18,769 bases of DNA from Bacteroidota bacterium. GTDB lineage: Bacteria; Bacteroidota; Bacteroidia; UKL13-3. Shown piece after piece: positions 6,594 through 15,377 of the stretch. The notes under the pieces were generated by a model. That model was not told the DNA's origin and did no database searches. It worked only from the letters and a program-made list of their open reading frames with translations. The position numbers were made by a program, and so were the translations under genes. Location of the stretch: the NCBI GenBank assembly GCA_947462865.1, contig CANHRW010000014.1, forward strand, positions 1 through 18,769, written 5' to 3'. How positions within the stretch are numbered: the first letter of the stretch is position 1; every line of letters begins with the position of its first letter.

Positions 6594-7796
6594 TACCATT
6601 TTGTTAGGGTCTTGACCTCCTGTTAATAACAAAGTTGGGTTCTCTAAACATTGCTTTACTTTTACCAAGAAACCAACGCTTTCTCTGCCATCAATGATGC
6701 GGTGATCATAACTCAAAGCCAAGTACATCATTGGTCTGATAACAATTTGCCCATCTCTAACAACTGGTCTTTCAACAATATTGTGCATGCCCAAAATAGC
6801 CGATTGAGGTGGATTAATAATTGGCGTACTCATCATGGAACCAAACACACCTCCATTGGTGATGGTAAAAGTACCACCTGTCATTTCTTGCAAGGTTAAT
6901 TTATTGTCTCTGGCTTTACCCGCTAAGGTAGCTACCTCTTTTTCAATCTCTGCCAAACTTAAACTTTCAGCATTGCGAATAACTGGTACAACCAATCCTT
7001 TTGGTGCACTTACTGCAATTGAAACATCACAGAAATCATGGTAAATAATTTCTTCTCCATCTATGTATGCATTCACTGCAGGATATTGTTTTAAGGCCAC
7101 ACAAACAGCTTTGGTAAAGAAACTCATGAACCCAAGGTTTACACCAAACTGATCTTTGAATTGTGTTTTGAATTGGTTTCTCAAATCCATGATGGGTTTC
7201 ATGTCAACTTCATTGAAAGTAGTTAACATGGCTGTTTCATTTTTAGCTGCCACCAGTCGTTTGCTAACAGTTTTGCGCAAAGAAGTCATTTTTTCTTTTC
7301 TTTCTTCACGGGTTTTGCTTTCGTTGCTTGCTACTTTTAAAGTAGCATTCATGGCATCTGATTTGGTAATGCGGCCATCTTTTCCCGAACCTTTAACATC
7401 ATTGGCAGCTATGCCTTTTTCTGATAATATTTTAGCAGCTGCAGGACTTGGAGTTCCACTTGCGTAGCTGTCATTTTTCTCTGTCTTAACAGGTGCTGGT
7501 TCTTCTTTTTTGATTGTTGCTTTAGGTGCAGCTGCGGGAGCTGATCCAGCTGGTTTAGGAGCGTTTGTATCTATATTGGCAATAACTGCTCCAATGGCAA
7601 TGGTATCACCTTCATTGGCTATCACTGTTAAAACACCTGCTTTTTCAGCGTTTAATTCAAAAGTTGCTTTGTCTGATTCAAGTTCACAGATGAGTTCATC
7701 CATTTCTACATAATCTCCTGTTTTTTTGTTCCAGCGAGCAATGGTAACTTCATTAATAGATTCTCCAACTGTAGGTACTTTAATTTCTAATGACAT
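6582..7796 (-). CDS. odhB: 2-oxoglutarate dehydrogenase E2 (dihydrolipoyllysine succinyltransferase)
   Basis: E2 transfers the succinyl group from lipoyl to CoA and forms the core of the 2-oxoglutarate dehydrogenase complex of the TCA cycle. The 404-residue protein has one N-terminal lipoyl domain (about 1-77) with lipoylated K43 in ELESDKATFE, an Ala/Pro/Lys-rich linker, a peripheral subunit-binding domain (about 115-150, PSPAAAKILSEKGI through GKDGRITKSD), and the acyltransferase domain ending in SYDHRIIDGRESVGF with catalytic H365 and D369. A single lipoyl domain and the VPTVGESINEVTIARW start fit succinyl- rather than acetyltransferase. It has its own promoter just upstream. The E1 gene odhA is not in the window; lpdA lies downstream on the same strand. 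The stop overlaps the converging glycosyltransferase gene by 12 nt. Confidence 0.96.
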   Translation of the reverse strand: MSLEIKVPTVGESINEVTIARWNKKTGDYVEMDELICELESDKATFELNAEKAGVLTVIANEGDTIAIGAVIANIDTNAPKPAGSAPAAAPKATIKKEEPAPVKTEKNDSYASGTPSPAAAKILSEKGIAANDVKGSGKDGRITKSDAMNATLKVASNESKTREERKEKMTSLRKTVSKRLVAAKNETAMLTTFNEVDMKPIMDLRNQFKTQFKDQFGVNLGFMSFFTKAVCVALKQYPAVNAYIDGEEIIYHDFCDVSIAVSAPKGLVVPVIRNAESLSLAEIEKEVATLAGKARDNKLTLQEMTGGTFTITNGGVFGSMMSTPIINPPQSAILGMHNIVERPVVRDGQIVIRPMMYLALSYDHRIIDGRESVGFLVKVKQCLENPTLLLTGGQDPNKMVLGL

Positions 7797-7815
7797 GCGC
7801 TTAATGTTATGGGTA

Positions 7816-7845
7816 CAAAAATAGGAAACTGATGGCTTTTATCAA
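7816..7845 (-). promoter_or_regulatory. Bacteroidota-type promoter of odhB
   Basis: On the minus strand, TTG (complement of 7843-7845), a 19-nt spacer, then TATTTTTG (complement of 7816-7823), a perfect TAnnTTTG -7 box. The box ends 19 nt before the odhB ATG, leaving a short leader. Confidence 0.6.
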
Positions 7846-7890
7846 GGTACAAAATACAATTAGGGCTTTTTGATTTTTATTTTCTGATAT

Positions 7891-7904
7891 ATATTTACAA
7901 ATAT
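7891..7904. promoter_or_regulatory. AT-rich palindrome in the odhB/TonB-receptor divergent region
   Basis: ATATTT-AC-AAATAT is a near-perfect palindrome in the 233-nt region between the divergent odhB and TonB-receptor genes. It could be an operator, but AT-rich palindromes arise easily in such DNA. No perfect TAnnTTTG box was found for the receptor gene; TATTTTG at about 8011-8017 is the nearest candidate. Confidence 0.2.
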
Positions 7905-8029
7905 TCTGACTACAAGACACTTACAAAGCAATTAAACCATTCATTGAATAACCTAAAAGCAATTTTAAATTTAAACAGCTGCATCTTTTCAAATTCACGA
8001 GTTTTATACTATTTTGCAAGCTTACCAAT

Positions 8030-10888
8030 ATGAAAAGAGGATTATTCATCTTATTGATTTTTAGCATCACCAACCAATTATTTTCACAAAATTTGGCTGG
8101 TATAACTGGAAAAATCATCGATAAAAAAGACCAATCAGAGTTGATTGGCGTAACTGTACTCATACAAGGAACAAGTTTTGGAACTGCAACCAATGCAAAT
8201 GGCCAATTCCTTATAAAAGGTGTAAAACCGGGAGAATACAACCTTGAAGTATCTTATATCGGATATAAAAAAGTCATTCAAACAGGCATTCGTTTAAAAG
8301 CCAATGAAACCAAAGATGTAGGAAATATCCAATTATCAGAAGCAACTGCCAACATTGACGAAATTGTCGTAATTGGCAAAAAACCGCTAATCGATATTGA
8401 AAAAGGACAATCGGTGAATGCCATTTCACAAGAAAATATTGAGTTGGCACCTGCACGTCAATTACAAAAAATTATCAATACACAACCAGGCATAATACAA
8501 TCTCCTGCAGGAGTGAGTATAAGGGGTAGTAGAACTTATGAAACTGGCACATACATTGACGGTGTTTCAGTAACTGATCCGATGGCAGGAACTGGGTTTG
8601 GTTTAGATATTGGGGCAAATGCCATTGGTGAAATTGAAATTACAACAGGTGGAATTGGGGCTGAAATTGGAGATGCAACAGCAGGTGTAGTAAGTGCAAA
8701 AACAAAAACAGCAGGCAACAAACTAGATGTAAGTGCTACTTACAAACGCGACCAATTTGGATTCAACAACAATTACAGAAGTTCCTTTAACAGCCAATTG
8801 GCAGAATTGACAATGGGCTCCCCTTTATTTAAAAAATTATTTGACAACCGACTCAAAGGCAATATGGCCTTGAGAGGGAGTTTTACTGATGAGTTTTACA
8901 AAAACCCAGCCAATCAATTGAATTCTTCACTCATGGCTGAACAAGGTTTTGGGGCTACCAACCTATCTCCATACCAAGATAACCGTTGGAGTGCTCTGTT
9001 TAAATTGAACTATGATTTTAAAAAGGGAAAGATTTTAACAGCAACTGTCATGAAGAGTGTTACCATTAACCAAGACATAAACATGTTACGGATTTTTGGA
9101 AATGATGTGCCTTTTCAACCAGGCTTTCAGTATCCATTTAGTCAACAAATGGACAACGCCAACACATTCACGCACGACGCCTCCATGCAAATGTTGAATT
9201 TCAAACATTCTGTTTCAAAACGATTTAGCTACAATGCAACTGTTTCTAGACTTTGTGTTCAATTGAGAGCCGATGCCAACGGCTTACCTTGGAGACCACA
9301 ATCAGTGAACCAAGTATTTGACCCTAGTTCAATCAACACCTACCCTGTAGAAATATATCCAACTGGATCAGGTTCGGTTGTATGGGTGAGCAATCCTTCA
9401 GGTTTTTTTAATAACAATGGAATTGCAACCTTGTGGCACCACCATTATTTAGAAGAATATGTATTAAAAGCTCAAGGTAATTTGTATAGTAAAAACTCTC
9501 TTAATAAATTAACTTTTGGTTTTGAAATGAAATTCCAAGACATGCTCTGGATAGATGTACAAAGACCATGGATTGGTGCACCACTTCAACTCCCTGATGG
9601 AACATTTACCCAATCTGACAGATTGGGATCTCAAAGCGATTTGTGGACTGTAAAACCAAGAAGAGGTGGTTTTTTCATAACCGACCAAATTAAATACAAA
9701 GGCTTGGTGGCAAGTATTGGTGGCCGTTTTGAATATTGGGCACCAGGCAAATATATAGACGAAGCGGTAAATAATCCTAAATCTCCAATCTTAGAATCTA
9801 TGCGTCAAGACTACATAAATTCTAGTACACAAATTGGAGACTTGCGCTATAAATTCAGATTCTTACCTAAAATAAATGCAACTTTCCCAATTGCTGAAAA
9901 CCAAATGTTGTACTTCAATTATGGACATGCAACAATTTTGCCTCATCCAAGTTTTATATATCCGGGATTAGACCCTAATTACCAAGACCGTTCAACCCTA
10001 GCAAGAGTTGGAAACCCAAATTTAAATCCTGAAGTTGATATCAGTTACGAATTGGGATTAAAAAGCCAATTAACCAGCAACGATGCACTAACCGTTGCTG
10101 CTTTTTGGAAAGACAAGTATGATTTTGTGAGCGCTGCATCAGTTGTCATTCCAGACATTACTGGACGTGATGTAACCAGAACCATCCGAATCAATTCTGA
10201 TTATGCACGTTCTAGAGGTATAGAATTAAATTATATCAAGCGCATTGGTACATTGTACCAGGGTCAAGCCTCATTTACCTATATGATGACTAGTGGCCAG
10301 AGCGCATCTGCCAATGACAAACTAAAAGATTTATTGGCCAGCGGAAATGCAGAAGATACCCGTGAATATTATTTACCATGGGACGTACCTTATGATTTTA
10401 AAACCAATCATATTTTTAAGTTTGAAAATAAACAAGGTTATTTAGGACAACCTTGGCTGAACCATTTTAGTATTTACCTAGAAACCGTTTTCCGTTCGGG
10501 AGTGAGGTATACCCCTTATGTATTTGACCGAACAGACCCTAATACCGGAAGACCAATTTATGTAATTGATCCAGATCCAAATGCCAGGTGGAGTAAAAGA
10601 GGAACAGACTGGTTTTGGGTTGACTTAACCCTTTCAAAGTGGTGGAAAACCAAATCTTATTATTTCGCCATGAACATTCAAATTACCAACCTGTTTGATA
10701 ATAAAAATGCGGCTATTGTAAATCCTGTAACTGGAAGAGCCTACCAGACTGGAGACAATGTACCAGACTCATGGATGGACCCTCGCTTCAACGATCCAAG
10801 ACTTGGCTCAAACGGCCCACCTCCTAATAACCCAGCAAGATTTCTAGAACAAAAACACATCATGTTGGGTTTTAACTTAAAGTTTTAA
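8030..10888 (+). CDS. TonB-dependent outer-membrane receptor with N-terminal CarboxypepD_reg-like domain
   Basis: The 952-residue protein begins with a signal peptide (MKRGLFILLIFSITNQLFSQ, cleavage near residue 20). Next come a carboxypeptidase-regulatory-like beta-sandwich (about 23-103: GITGKIIDKKDQSELIGVTV, NGQFLIKGVKPGEYNLEVSY), a candidate TonB box region (IDEIVVIG, 109-116), a plug domain (about 125-230: ISQENIELAPARQLQKIINT, GVSIRGSRTYE) and a long beta-barrel ending in the terminal phenylalanine GFNLKF. Such receptors import large or scarce ligands across the outer membrane using TonB-ExbBD energy. The plug is not of the usual SusC form and no SusD-like gene follows, so a polysaccharide-utilisation role is not supported; the ligand is unknown. 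It is flanked by the divergent odhB and, 42 nt downstream, the rocD operon, which has its own promoter. Confidence 0.95.
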   Translation: MKRGLFILLIFSITNQLFSQNLAGITGKIIDKKDQSELIGVTVLIQGTSFGTATNANGQFLIKGVKPGEYNLEVSYIGYKKVIQTGIRLKANETKDVGNIQLSEATANIDEIVVIGKKPLIDIEKGQSVNAISQENIELAPARQLQKIINTQPGIIQSPAGVSIRGSRTYETGTYIDGVSVTDPMAGTGFGLDIGANAIGEIEITTGGIGAEIGDATAGVVSAKTKTAGNKLDVSATYKRDQFGFNNNYRSSFNSQLAELTMGSPLFKKLFDNRLKGNMALRGSFTDEFYKNPANQLNSSLMAEQGFGATNLSPYQDNRWSALFKLNYDFKKGKILTATVMKSVTINQDINMLRIFGNDVPFQPGFQYPFSQQMDNANTFTHDASMQMLNFKHSVSKRFSYNATVSRLCVQLRADANGLPWRPQSVNQVFDPSSINTYPVEIYPTGSGSVVWVSNPSGFFNNNGIATLWHHHYLEEYVLKAQGNLYSKNSLNKLTFGFEMKFQDMLWIDVQRPWIGAPLQLPDGTFTQSDRLGSQSDLWTVKPRRGGFFITDQIKYKGLVASIGGRFEYWAPGKYIDEAVNNPKSPILESMRQDYINSSTQIGDLRYKFRFLPKINATFPIAENQMLYFNYGHATILPHPSFIYPGLDPNYQDRSTLARVGNPNLNPEVDISYELGLKSQLTSNDALTVAAFWKDKYDFVSAASVVIPDITGRDVTRTIRINSDYARSRGIELNYIKRIGTLYQGQASFTYMMTSGQSASANDKLKDLLASGNAEDTREYYLPWDVPYDFKTNHIFKFENKQGYLGQPWLNHFSIYLETVFRSGVRYTPYVFDRTDPNTGRPIYVIDPDPNARWSKRGTDWFWVDLTLSKWWKTKSYYFAMNIQITNLFDNKNAAIVNPVTGRAYQTGDNVPDSWMDPRFNDPRLGSNGPPPNNPARFLEQKHIMLGFNLKF

Positions 10889-10900
10889 GTCGACTTATTT

Positions 10901-10931
10901 TTTGACTACATATACAACAACAATACTTTTA
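10901..10931 (+). promoter_or_regulatory. Promoter of the rocD-fhs-aldehyde dehydrogenase operon
   Basis: TTTG (10901-10904), 19-nt spacer, then TACTTTTA (10924-10931), one mismatch from TAnnTTTG. The last base of the box is the A of the rocD ATG, so the transcript, if this is the promoter, would start inside or at the very start of the annotated coding region. Confidence 0.5.
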
Positions 10932-12160
10932 TGAAAGCAGAGGCTTCTTACTATATAGAACTTGAACACCATTATGGTGCTCATAATTACCATCCTATTC
11001 CAGTTGTCATTGAAAAAGCAGCAGGCATACATGTTTGGGACACTGATGGCAACCGTTACTTTGATTTCTTGTCGGCCTATTCAGCCGTTAACCAAGGACA
11101 TTGTCACCCCCAAATTTTAAAAGCATTAATTGATCAATCTCAAAAACTTACTTTAACCAGTAGGGCCTTTCATAACAACCTTCTAGGTGAATACGAAAAA
11201 TACATCTGTAACTACTTTGAATATGACAAAGTATTACCTATGAATACGGGTGTTGAAGGTGGTGAAACAGCCATAAAATTAGCAAGAAGATGGGGTTATC
11301 ATGTAAAAGGTATTCCTGATAACAAGGCTGAAATCATTTTTGTTGAAGGTAATTTTTGGGGAAGAACAATGGCAGCTATTAGCTCTTCAAACGACCCTAG
11401 TTCATATGCAGGTTTTGGTCCTTTTATGCCCGGATTTAAGCTAATACCATACAACAACATAGCGGCTTTAGAAGCAGTATTTGCAAGCAACCCAAATATT
11501 GCTGCATTTATGTTTGAACCTATACAAGGAGAAGCCGGTGTGGTTGTTCCAGACGAAGGATATCTTAAAAAAGTAAGAGCCCTTTGCACCCAATACAATG
11601 TATTGATGATTGCAGATGAAGTGCAAACAGGCTTGTGCAGAACTGGAAAATTATTGGCTTGTGACCACGAACAAGTAAAACCAGATATACTCATTTTAGG
11701 CAAAGCTTTATCTGGAGGCTTACTTCCGGTTTCGGCAGTGCTTGCCAGTGATGAAATTATGCTAACCATACAGCCTGGTGAGCATGGATCTACATACGGA
11801 GGAAACCCATTGGCTTGCGCTGTTGCTATGGCTGCACTTGAAGTTTTAAAAGTTGAAAAGCTAGGAGAGAATGCTGAAAAAATGGGCGAAATTTTCAGGT
11901 ATCGCATGCAACAATTAATGCAAAAAACCGATTTGATTGCAACGGTAAGAGGTAAGGGTTTATTGAATGCAATCGTTATTAAACCATTTGGCAACAACAA
12001 AAGCGCATGGGATGTTTGTTTGAAACTAAAAGAACATGGCGTTTTGGCAAAACAAACGCACGGAGATATTATTCGATTTGCACCTCCTTTAGTGATTAAC
12101 GAAGCTCAAATGCACGAAGCATGTGATAGCATAGAACAAACCATTTTAAACCTCCATTAA
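10931..12160 (+). CDS. rocD: Ornithine-oxo-acid transaminase
   Basis: Ornithine aminotransferase is a cytoplasmic PLP enzyme (class III aminotransferase) that moves the delta-amino group of ornithine to 2-oxoglutarate, giving glutamate-5-semialdehyde and glutamate. The 409-residue length is typical. Visible markers are the N-terminal GAHNYHPIPVVIEKAAGIHVWD, the phosphate-cradle segment NTGVEGGETAIKLARRWGY, the OAT-like SSNDPSSYAGFGPFMPGF (152-169), D229-E230 (IADEVQTG) contacting the PLP ring, and the Schiff-base lysine K258 in LILGKALSGG. The conserved DPSSYxGFGPFMPGF segment favours ornithine over acetylornithine or GABA as substrate. It heads an operon; fhs starts 2 nt after its stop. The glutamate semialdehyde it makes is a possible substrate for the downstream aldehyde dehydrogenase. 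Confidence 0.93.
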   Translation: MKAEASYYIELEHHYGAHNYHPIPVVIEKAAGIHVWDTDGNRYFDFLSAYSAVNQGHCHPQILKALIDQSQKLTLTSRAFHNNLLGEYEKYICNYFEYDKVLPMNTGVEGGETAIKLARRWGYHVKGIPDNKAEIIFVEGNFWGRTMAAISSSNDPSSYAGFGPFMPGFKLIPYNNIAALEAVFASNPNIAAFMFEPIQGEAGVVVPDEGYLKKVRALCTQYNVLMIADEVQTGLCRTGKLLACDHEQVKPDILILGKALSGGLLPVSAVLASDEIMLTIQPGEHGSTYGGNPLACAVAMAALEVLKVEKLGENAEKMGEIFRYRMQQLMQKTDLIATVRGKGLLNAIVIKPFGNNKSAWDVCLKLKEHGVLAKQTHGDIIRFAPPLVINEAQMHEACDSIEQTILNLH

Positions 12161-12162
12161 AC

Positions 12163-13827
12163 ATGAAGTCTGATATTGAAATTGCGCATGACAGTGTGCT
12201 CAAACCAATTCAACACATTGCAGATTCTATAGGAATTGGAGCTGAAACAATTGAACAATACGGTAAATACAAAGCCAAAGTTTTAGTAAATTTCGACGAA
12301 ACTAAAATAGCAAAAAGTAAATTGATTTTAGTAACCGCTACTACTCCTAATAAAAGCGGTTCAGGTAAAACAACTACCTCAATTTCACTGGCGCAAGGCT
12401 TACATAAATTAGGGAAAAATGCCATACTTGCACTAAGGGAACCTTCATTAGGTCCTTGCTTTGGAATGAAAGGTGGAGCTGCCGGAGGAGGATATTCTCA
12501 GGTGTTACCTATGGAAGATATCAACCTACACTTTACCGGTGATTTTCATGCCATTACCAGTGCAAACAATACCTTGGCAGCATTGATAGACAATTACAAT
12601 TATTTCAATAAAGGAACTCCTCATGCTTTGAAACAAATCTTATGGAGACGCGTATTGGACGTAAACGACCGCTCTTTAAGGTATTTGATTTCAGGTTTAA
12701 ATGGAAGTAGCAATGGTATTCCTACTGAAACTGGTTTTGACATTACACCTGCAAGTGAAATCATGGCCATTTTTTGTTTGGCTAAAAATCTCAACGATTT
12801 AAGAACCCGTATAGACAATATTTTAATTGGATTTACCTTTGCCAATACTCCTTTTTATGTAAAAGATTTAGGCGTTGGAGGTGCGTTAATTGCTTTATTA
12901 AAAGATGCATTTCAACCTAACTTAGTACAAACTATAGAAGGAGGCGCTGCTTTTATTCATGGAGGACCATTTGCCAATATTGCACATGGCTGTAATTCAA
13001 TTATGGCTACAAAATCAGCTTTAAATTTTGGGGAATATGCCATTACAGAAGCAGGCTTTGGCAGTGATTTAGGAGCTGAAAAATTCTTGAATATCAAATG
13101 CCGAGAAATGGGATTAAGCCCCGCTGCAAGTGTATTGGTTACAACCACACAATCATTAAAACTACATGGTGGAGTTGATGAAAAACTCATCAAACAACCA
13201 GCAATAGCAGGTTTAAAAGCTGGTTTAAAGAATTTAGAACGACATATAGAAAACTTACATGGATTTGGACAAAATGTGATTGTTTCATTGAACAAATTTG
13301 GTTTTGATACCAGCGAAGAAATTGAATTCATCCAAGAATGGTGCAGTCAAAAAGGGACTCATTTTGCCATCAATGAAGGGTTTGCAAAGGGTGGAAATGG
13401 CGCAATTCAATTGGCTCAAAAAGTGATTGAGGTATGTGAAGAAAATCCATCTAAAGCCATTGTGCATACCTACGAATTAGAGGACAGTATTGAATTGAAA
13501 TTACACAAAATTGTAACAAAAATTTACAAGGGAAACGGCATTACTTTGAGTAAACAAGCCAAAGCATCATTAAAGAAAATACAAGAATTAGGTGCCGAAA
13601 AATTACCCGTATGTATTGCTAAAACACAATTCTCATTTACCGATAATCCCGCTTTGGTGGGTGCGACTGACAATTTTACTATTCACTTTGAAAACTTGGT
13701 ACTGAACAATGGAGCTGGATTCATTGTAGCAGTAGCAGGTGAAATTATGCGCATGCCTGGCTTACCCAAAGTACCATCTGCCATGCAAATAGATGTTATC
13801 AATGGTGAAATTACGGGTCTGAGTTAA
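12163..13827 (+). CDS. fhs: Formate-tetrahydrofolate ligase
   Basis: The enzyme joins formate to tetrahydrofolate with ATP, giving 10-formyl-THF for one-carbon metabolism. The 554-residue product has the family length. Family landmarks include the N-terminal region, the ATP-binding loop (residues 60-71), SLGPCFGMKGGAAGGGYSQV and HFTGDFHAITSANN (formate/folate region, about 94-140), DVNDRSLR, and the C-terminal MPGLPKVPSA. The nucleotide-binding loop is unusual: the family normally reads TPxGEGKTT, but here it is TPNKSGSGKTT, two residues longer and lacking the Glu. Whether this affects nucleotide binding is not known. It lies 2 nt after rocD and 9 nt before the aldehyde dehydrogenase, so the three genes are very probably one transcript. 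Confidence 0.93.
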   Translation: MKSDIEIAHDSVLKPIQHIADSIGIGAETIEQYGKYKAKVLVNFDETKIAKSKLILVTATTPNKSGSGKTTTSISLAQGLHKLGKNAILALREPSLGPCFGMKGGAAGGGYSQVLPMEDINLHFTGDFHAITSANNTLAALIDNYNYFNKGTPHALKQILWRRVLDVNDRSLRYLISGLNGSSNGIPTETGFDITPASEIMAIFCLAKNLNDLRTRIDNILIGFTFANTPFYVKDLGVGGALIALLKDAFQPNLVQTIEGGAAFIHGGPFANIAHGCNSIMATKSALNFGEYAITEAGFGSDLGAEKFLNIKCREMGLSPAASVLVTTTQSLKLHGGVDEKLIKQPAIAGLKAGLKNLERHIENLHGFGQNVIVSLNKFGFDTSEEIEFIQEWCSQKGTHFAINEGFAKGGNGAIQLAQKVIEVCEENPSKAIVHTYELEDSIELKLHKIVTKIYKGNGITLSKQAKASLKKIQELGAEKLPVCIAKTQFSFTDNPALVGATDNFTIHFENLVLNNGAGFIVAVAGEIMRMPGLPKVPSAMQIDVINGEITGLS

Positions 13828-13836
13828 ATTGATTGC

Positions 13837-15210
13837 ATGCAAATTTATCAAAGTATTAATCCATTCACTGAAGAGTTGATTGCTGCGTTTCAACTAAGTA
13901 GTTCAGATGAAATAAAGCAAGCGTTGGCTCAAGCAAAAAAAGCACAAAAAAATTGGGCCGAATTACATTTTAAAGAACGTTCCATTTGCTTAGTACAACT
14001 TGCAGATTTATTGAAAAAAGAAGCAACCCGTTTGGCTGAAATTGCGAGTAAAGAAATGGGCAAAACGCTTGAACATGCTAAAGCAGAAATTTTAAAATCA
14101 GCAACAGTATGTCATTACTATGCCCAACATGCTGAAACAATTTTAGCTACAGAAAAGCAAAGTATAGAAAACAATTTAAGCATAGAGAGAACTTATAAAC
14201 CAATGGGGGTTGTATTAGGTATTTACCCTTGGAACTTTCCTTTTTGGCAAATTATAAGGAGTGCAATTCCTGCAGTTATGGGCGGAAACGCTGTGCTCAT
14301 AAAACCAGCACCGAATGTACCAATGAGTAGCCTTGCATTGCAATTGCTTTTTGACAAAGCAGGTTTTCCAGCAGGTATATTACAAACCTTATTTGCATCA
14401 AACGAGCAAATTTCTGAACTAATAAAAAACCCTTCAGTTGCTGCTGTTACATTAACGGGTAGTAACAAAGCTGGCTCTGAAGTAGCCGCTTTAGCTGGGA
14501 AAGCTATTAAACCCATCGTATTGGAATTGGGTGGTAGTGACCCATTTATTGTATGTGAAGATGCTCAATTAAATGACATCATTGACCATGCCATTTTCTC
14601 TAGGTTTCAAAACAATGGTCAAAGCTGTGTGTCTGCAAAAAGATTCATTATACATGAATCATTAGTAGCTGAGTTCGAATCAATGTTGATTCAGAAATTA
14701 AAGCTATTGAATTATGGAGATCCCTTAAACGCAACTACTGATATTGGCCCATTGGCCCGGAAAGATTTAAAAGAAAATTTAGCACTCCAAGTTAAAAAAA
14801 GTTTGCTATTAGGTGCTCAAATAGTTTACCAACACAAAGAAATTCCAGTCAAGGGTTTTTTCTATCCTGCAACTGTTTTAAAAGCTATTCCTAAAAATGC
14901 TCCTGCATACACCGAAGAATTGTTTGGACCGGTATTAAGTATTTACCCCTATAAAAACATAGAACAAGCCATTGAATTAGCCAACGATACTATTTATGGC
15001 TTAGGCTGTAGCATTTGGACCAAAAACATAGAAAATGGCAAATACCTTGCTGATCAAATTGAATGTGGAATGGTATACATTAATCAATTGGTAAAAAGTG
15101 ATGTAAGGTTTCCATTTGGAGGATGTAAACAATCTGGATTTGGAAAAGAACTGGGCCCAGAGGGACTTAAAGCATTTTGTGTGCTAAAAACACGGTGGAT
15201 CAATGCTTAA
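13837..15210 (+). CDS. NAD(P)-dependent aldehyde dehydrogenase, succinate-semialdehyde type
   Basis: The 457-residue protein is an ALDH-superfamily enzyme that oxidises an aldehyde to the acid. Catalytic C264 (NNGQSCVSAKRF), general base E230 (IVLELGGSDP), N133 (YPWNFPFWQ) and cofactor-contacting K156 (VLIKPAPN) are all present, with the glycine motif TGSNKAG at 207-213. Its short N-terminus (SINPFTEELIAAF) and length place it near the Sad/GabD1-like succinate semialdehyde dehydrogenases. Being third in an operon with ornithine aminotransferase, it might instead oxidise glutamate-5-semialdehyde; that is inference from context. The ATG at 13837 is 9 nt after fhs. Its TAA overlaps by 3-4 nt the converging 55-aa membrane protein gene. 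Confidence 0.92.
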   Translation: MQIYQSINPFTEELIAAFQLSSSDEIKQALAQAKKAQKNWAELHFKERSICLVQLADLLKKEATRLAEIASKEMGKTLEHAKAEILKSATVCHYYAQHAETILATEKQSIENNLSIERTYKPMGVVLGIYPWNFPFWQIIRSAIPAVMGGNAVLIKPAPNVPMSSLALQLLFDKAGFPAGILQTLFASNEQISELIKNPSVAAVTLTGSNKAGSEVAALAGKAIKPIVLELGGSDPFIVCEDAQLNDIIDHAIFSRFQNNGQSCVSAKRFIIHESLVAEFESMLIQKLKLLNYGDPLNATTDIGPLARKDLKENLALQVKKSLLLGAQIVYQHKEIPVKGFFYPATVLKAIPKNAPAYTEELFGPVLSIYPYKNIEQAIELANDTIYGLGCSIWTKNIENGKYLADQIECGMVYINQLVKSDVRFPFGGCKQSGFGKELGPEGLKAFCVLKTRWINA

Positions 15211-15374
15211 ATCTTTCCTTTTTTTCTAAGCCAATACAAGAAAAAAACTATAGCTAATATAAAAAATAAGTAGGCCTTACCCGCTATAAAATCTTCAAAA
15301 AAAGAGATCCAAAAACCTACAATTAATGCAGCTATAGAAAGTATGAGCCAATTTCTGATTATCCAATTATCCAT
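15207..15374 (-). CDS. Small two-helix membrane protein (55 aa), unknown function
   Basis: Reading the minus strand from the ATG at 15374 gives a 55-residue protein starting MDNWIIRNWLILSIAALIVG and ending YWLRKKGKI. It has two strongly hydrophobic segments (about 9-26 and 35-48), a short loop containing FFEDFIAGK, and a basic C-terminal tail, so it is probably an inner-membrane hairpin with positive residues in the cytoplasm. It starts 3 nt after the lptC stop and is the last gene of the birA-coaX-OMP-lptC operon, which supports it being real despite its size. I do not recognise the family. Its stop overlaps the end of the converging aldehyde dehydrogenase gene. Confidence 0.7.
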   Translation of the reverse strand: MDNWIIRNWLILSIAALIVGFWISFFEDFIAGKAYLFFILAIVFFLYWLRKKGKI

Positions 15375-15377
15375 GCC

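Noticed and set aside
7990..8000. AATTCACGA match to the lysS array upstream of the TonB receptor
   Set aside because: Only nine bases match, the surrounding sequence does not, and this length is expected by chance.
7921..8241. 106-aa minus-strand reading frame at the TonB-receptor start
   Set aside because: It overlaps the receptor's signal peptide and N-terminal domain on the opposite strand and has no protein-like features.
10887..10899. AAGTCGACTT followed by T-rich sequence as a terminator after the TonB receptor
   Set aside because: The palindrome has no room for a loop and the stem is too short; the T-run more likely belongs to the rocD promoter region.
11299..12000. 233-aa minus-strand reading frame inside rocD
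   Set aside because: It is antisense to a well-supported gene, has no recognisable domain, and has a composition typical of a shadow frame.
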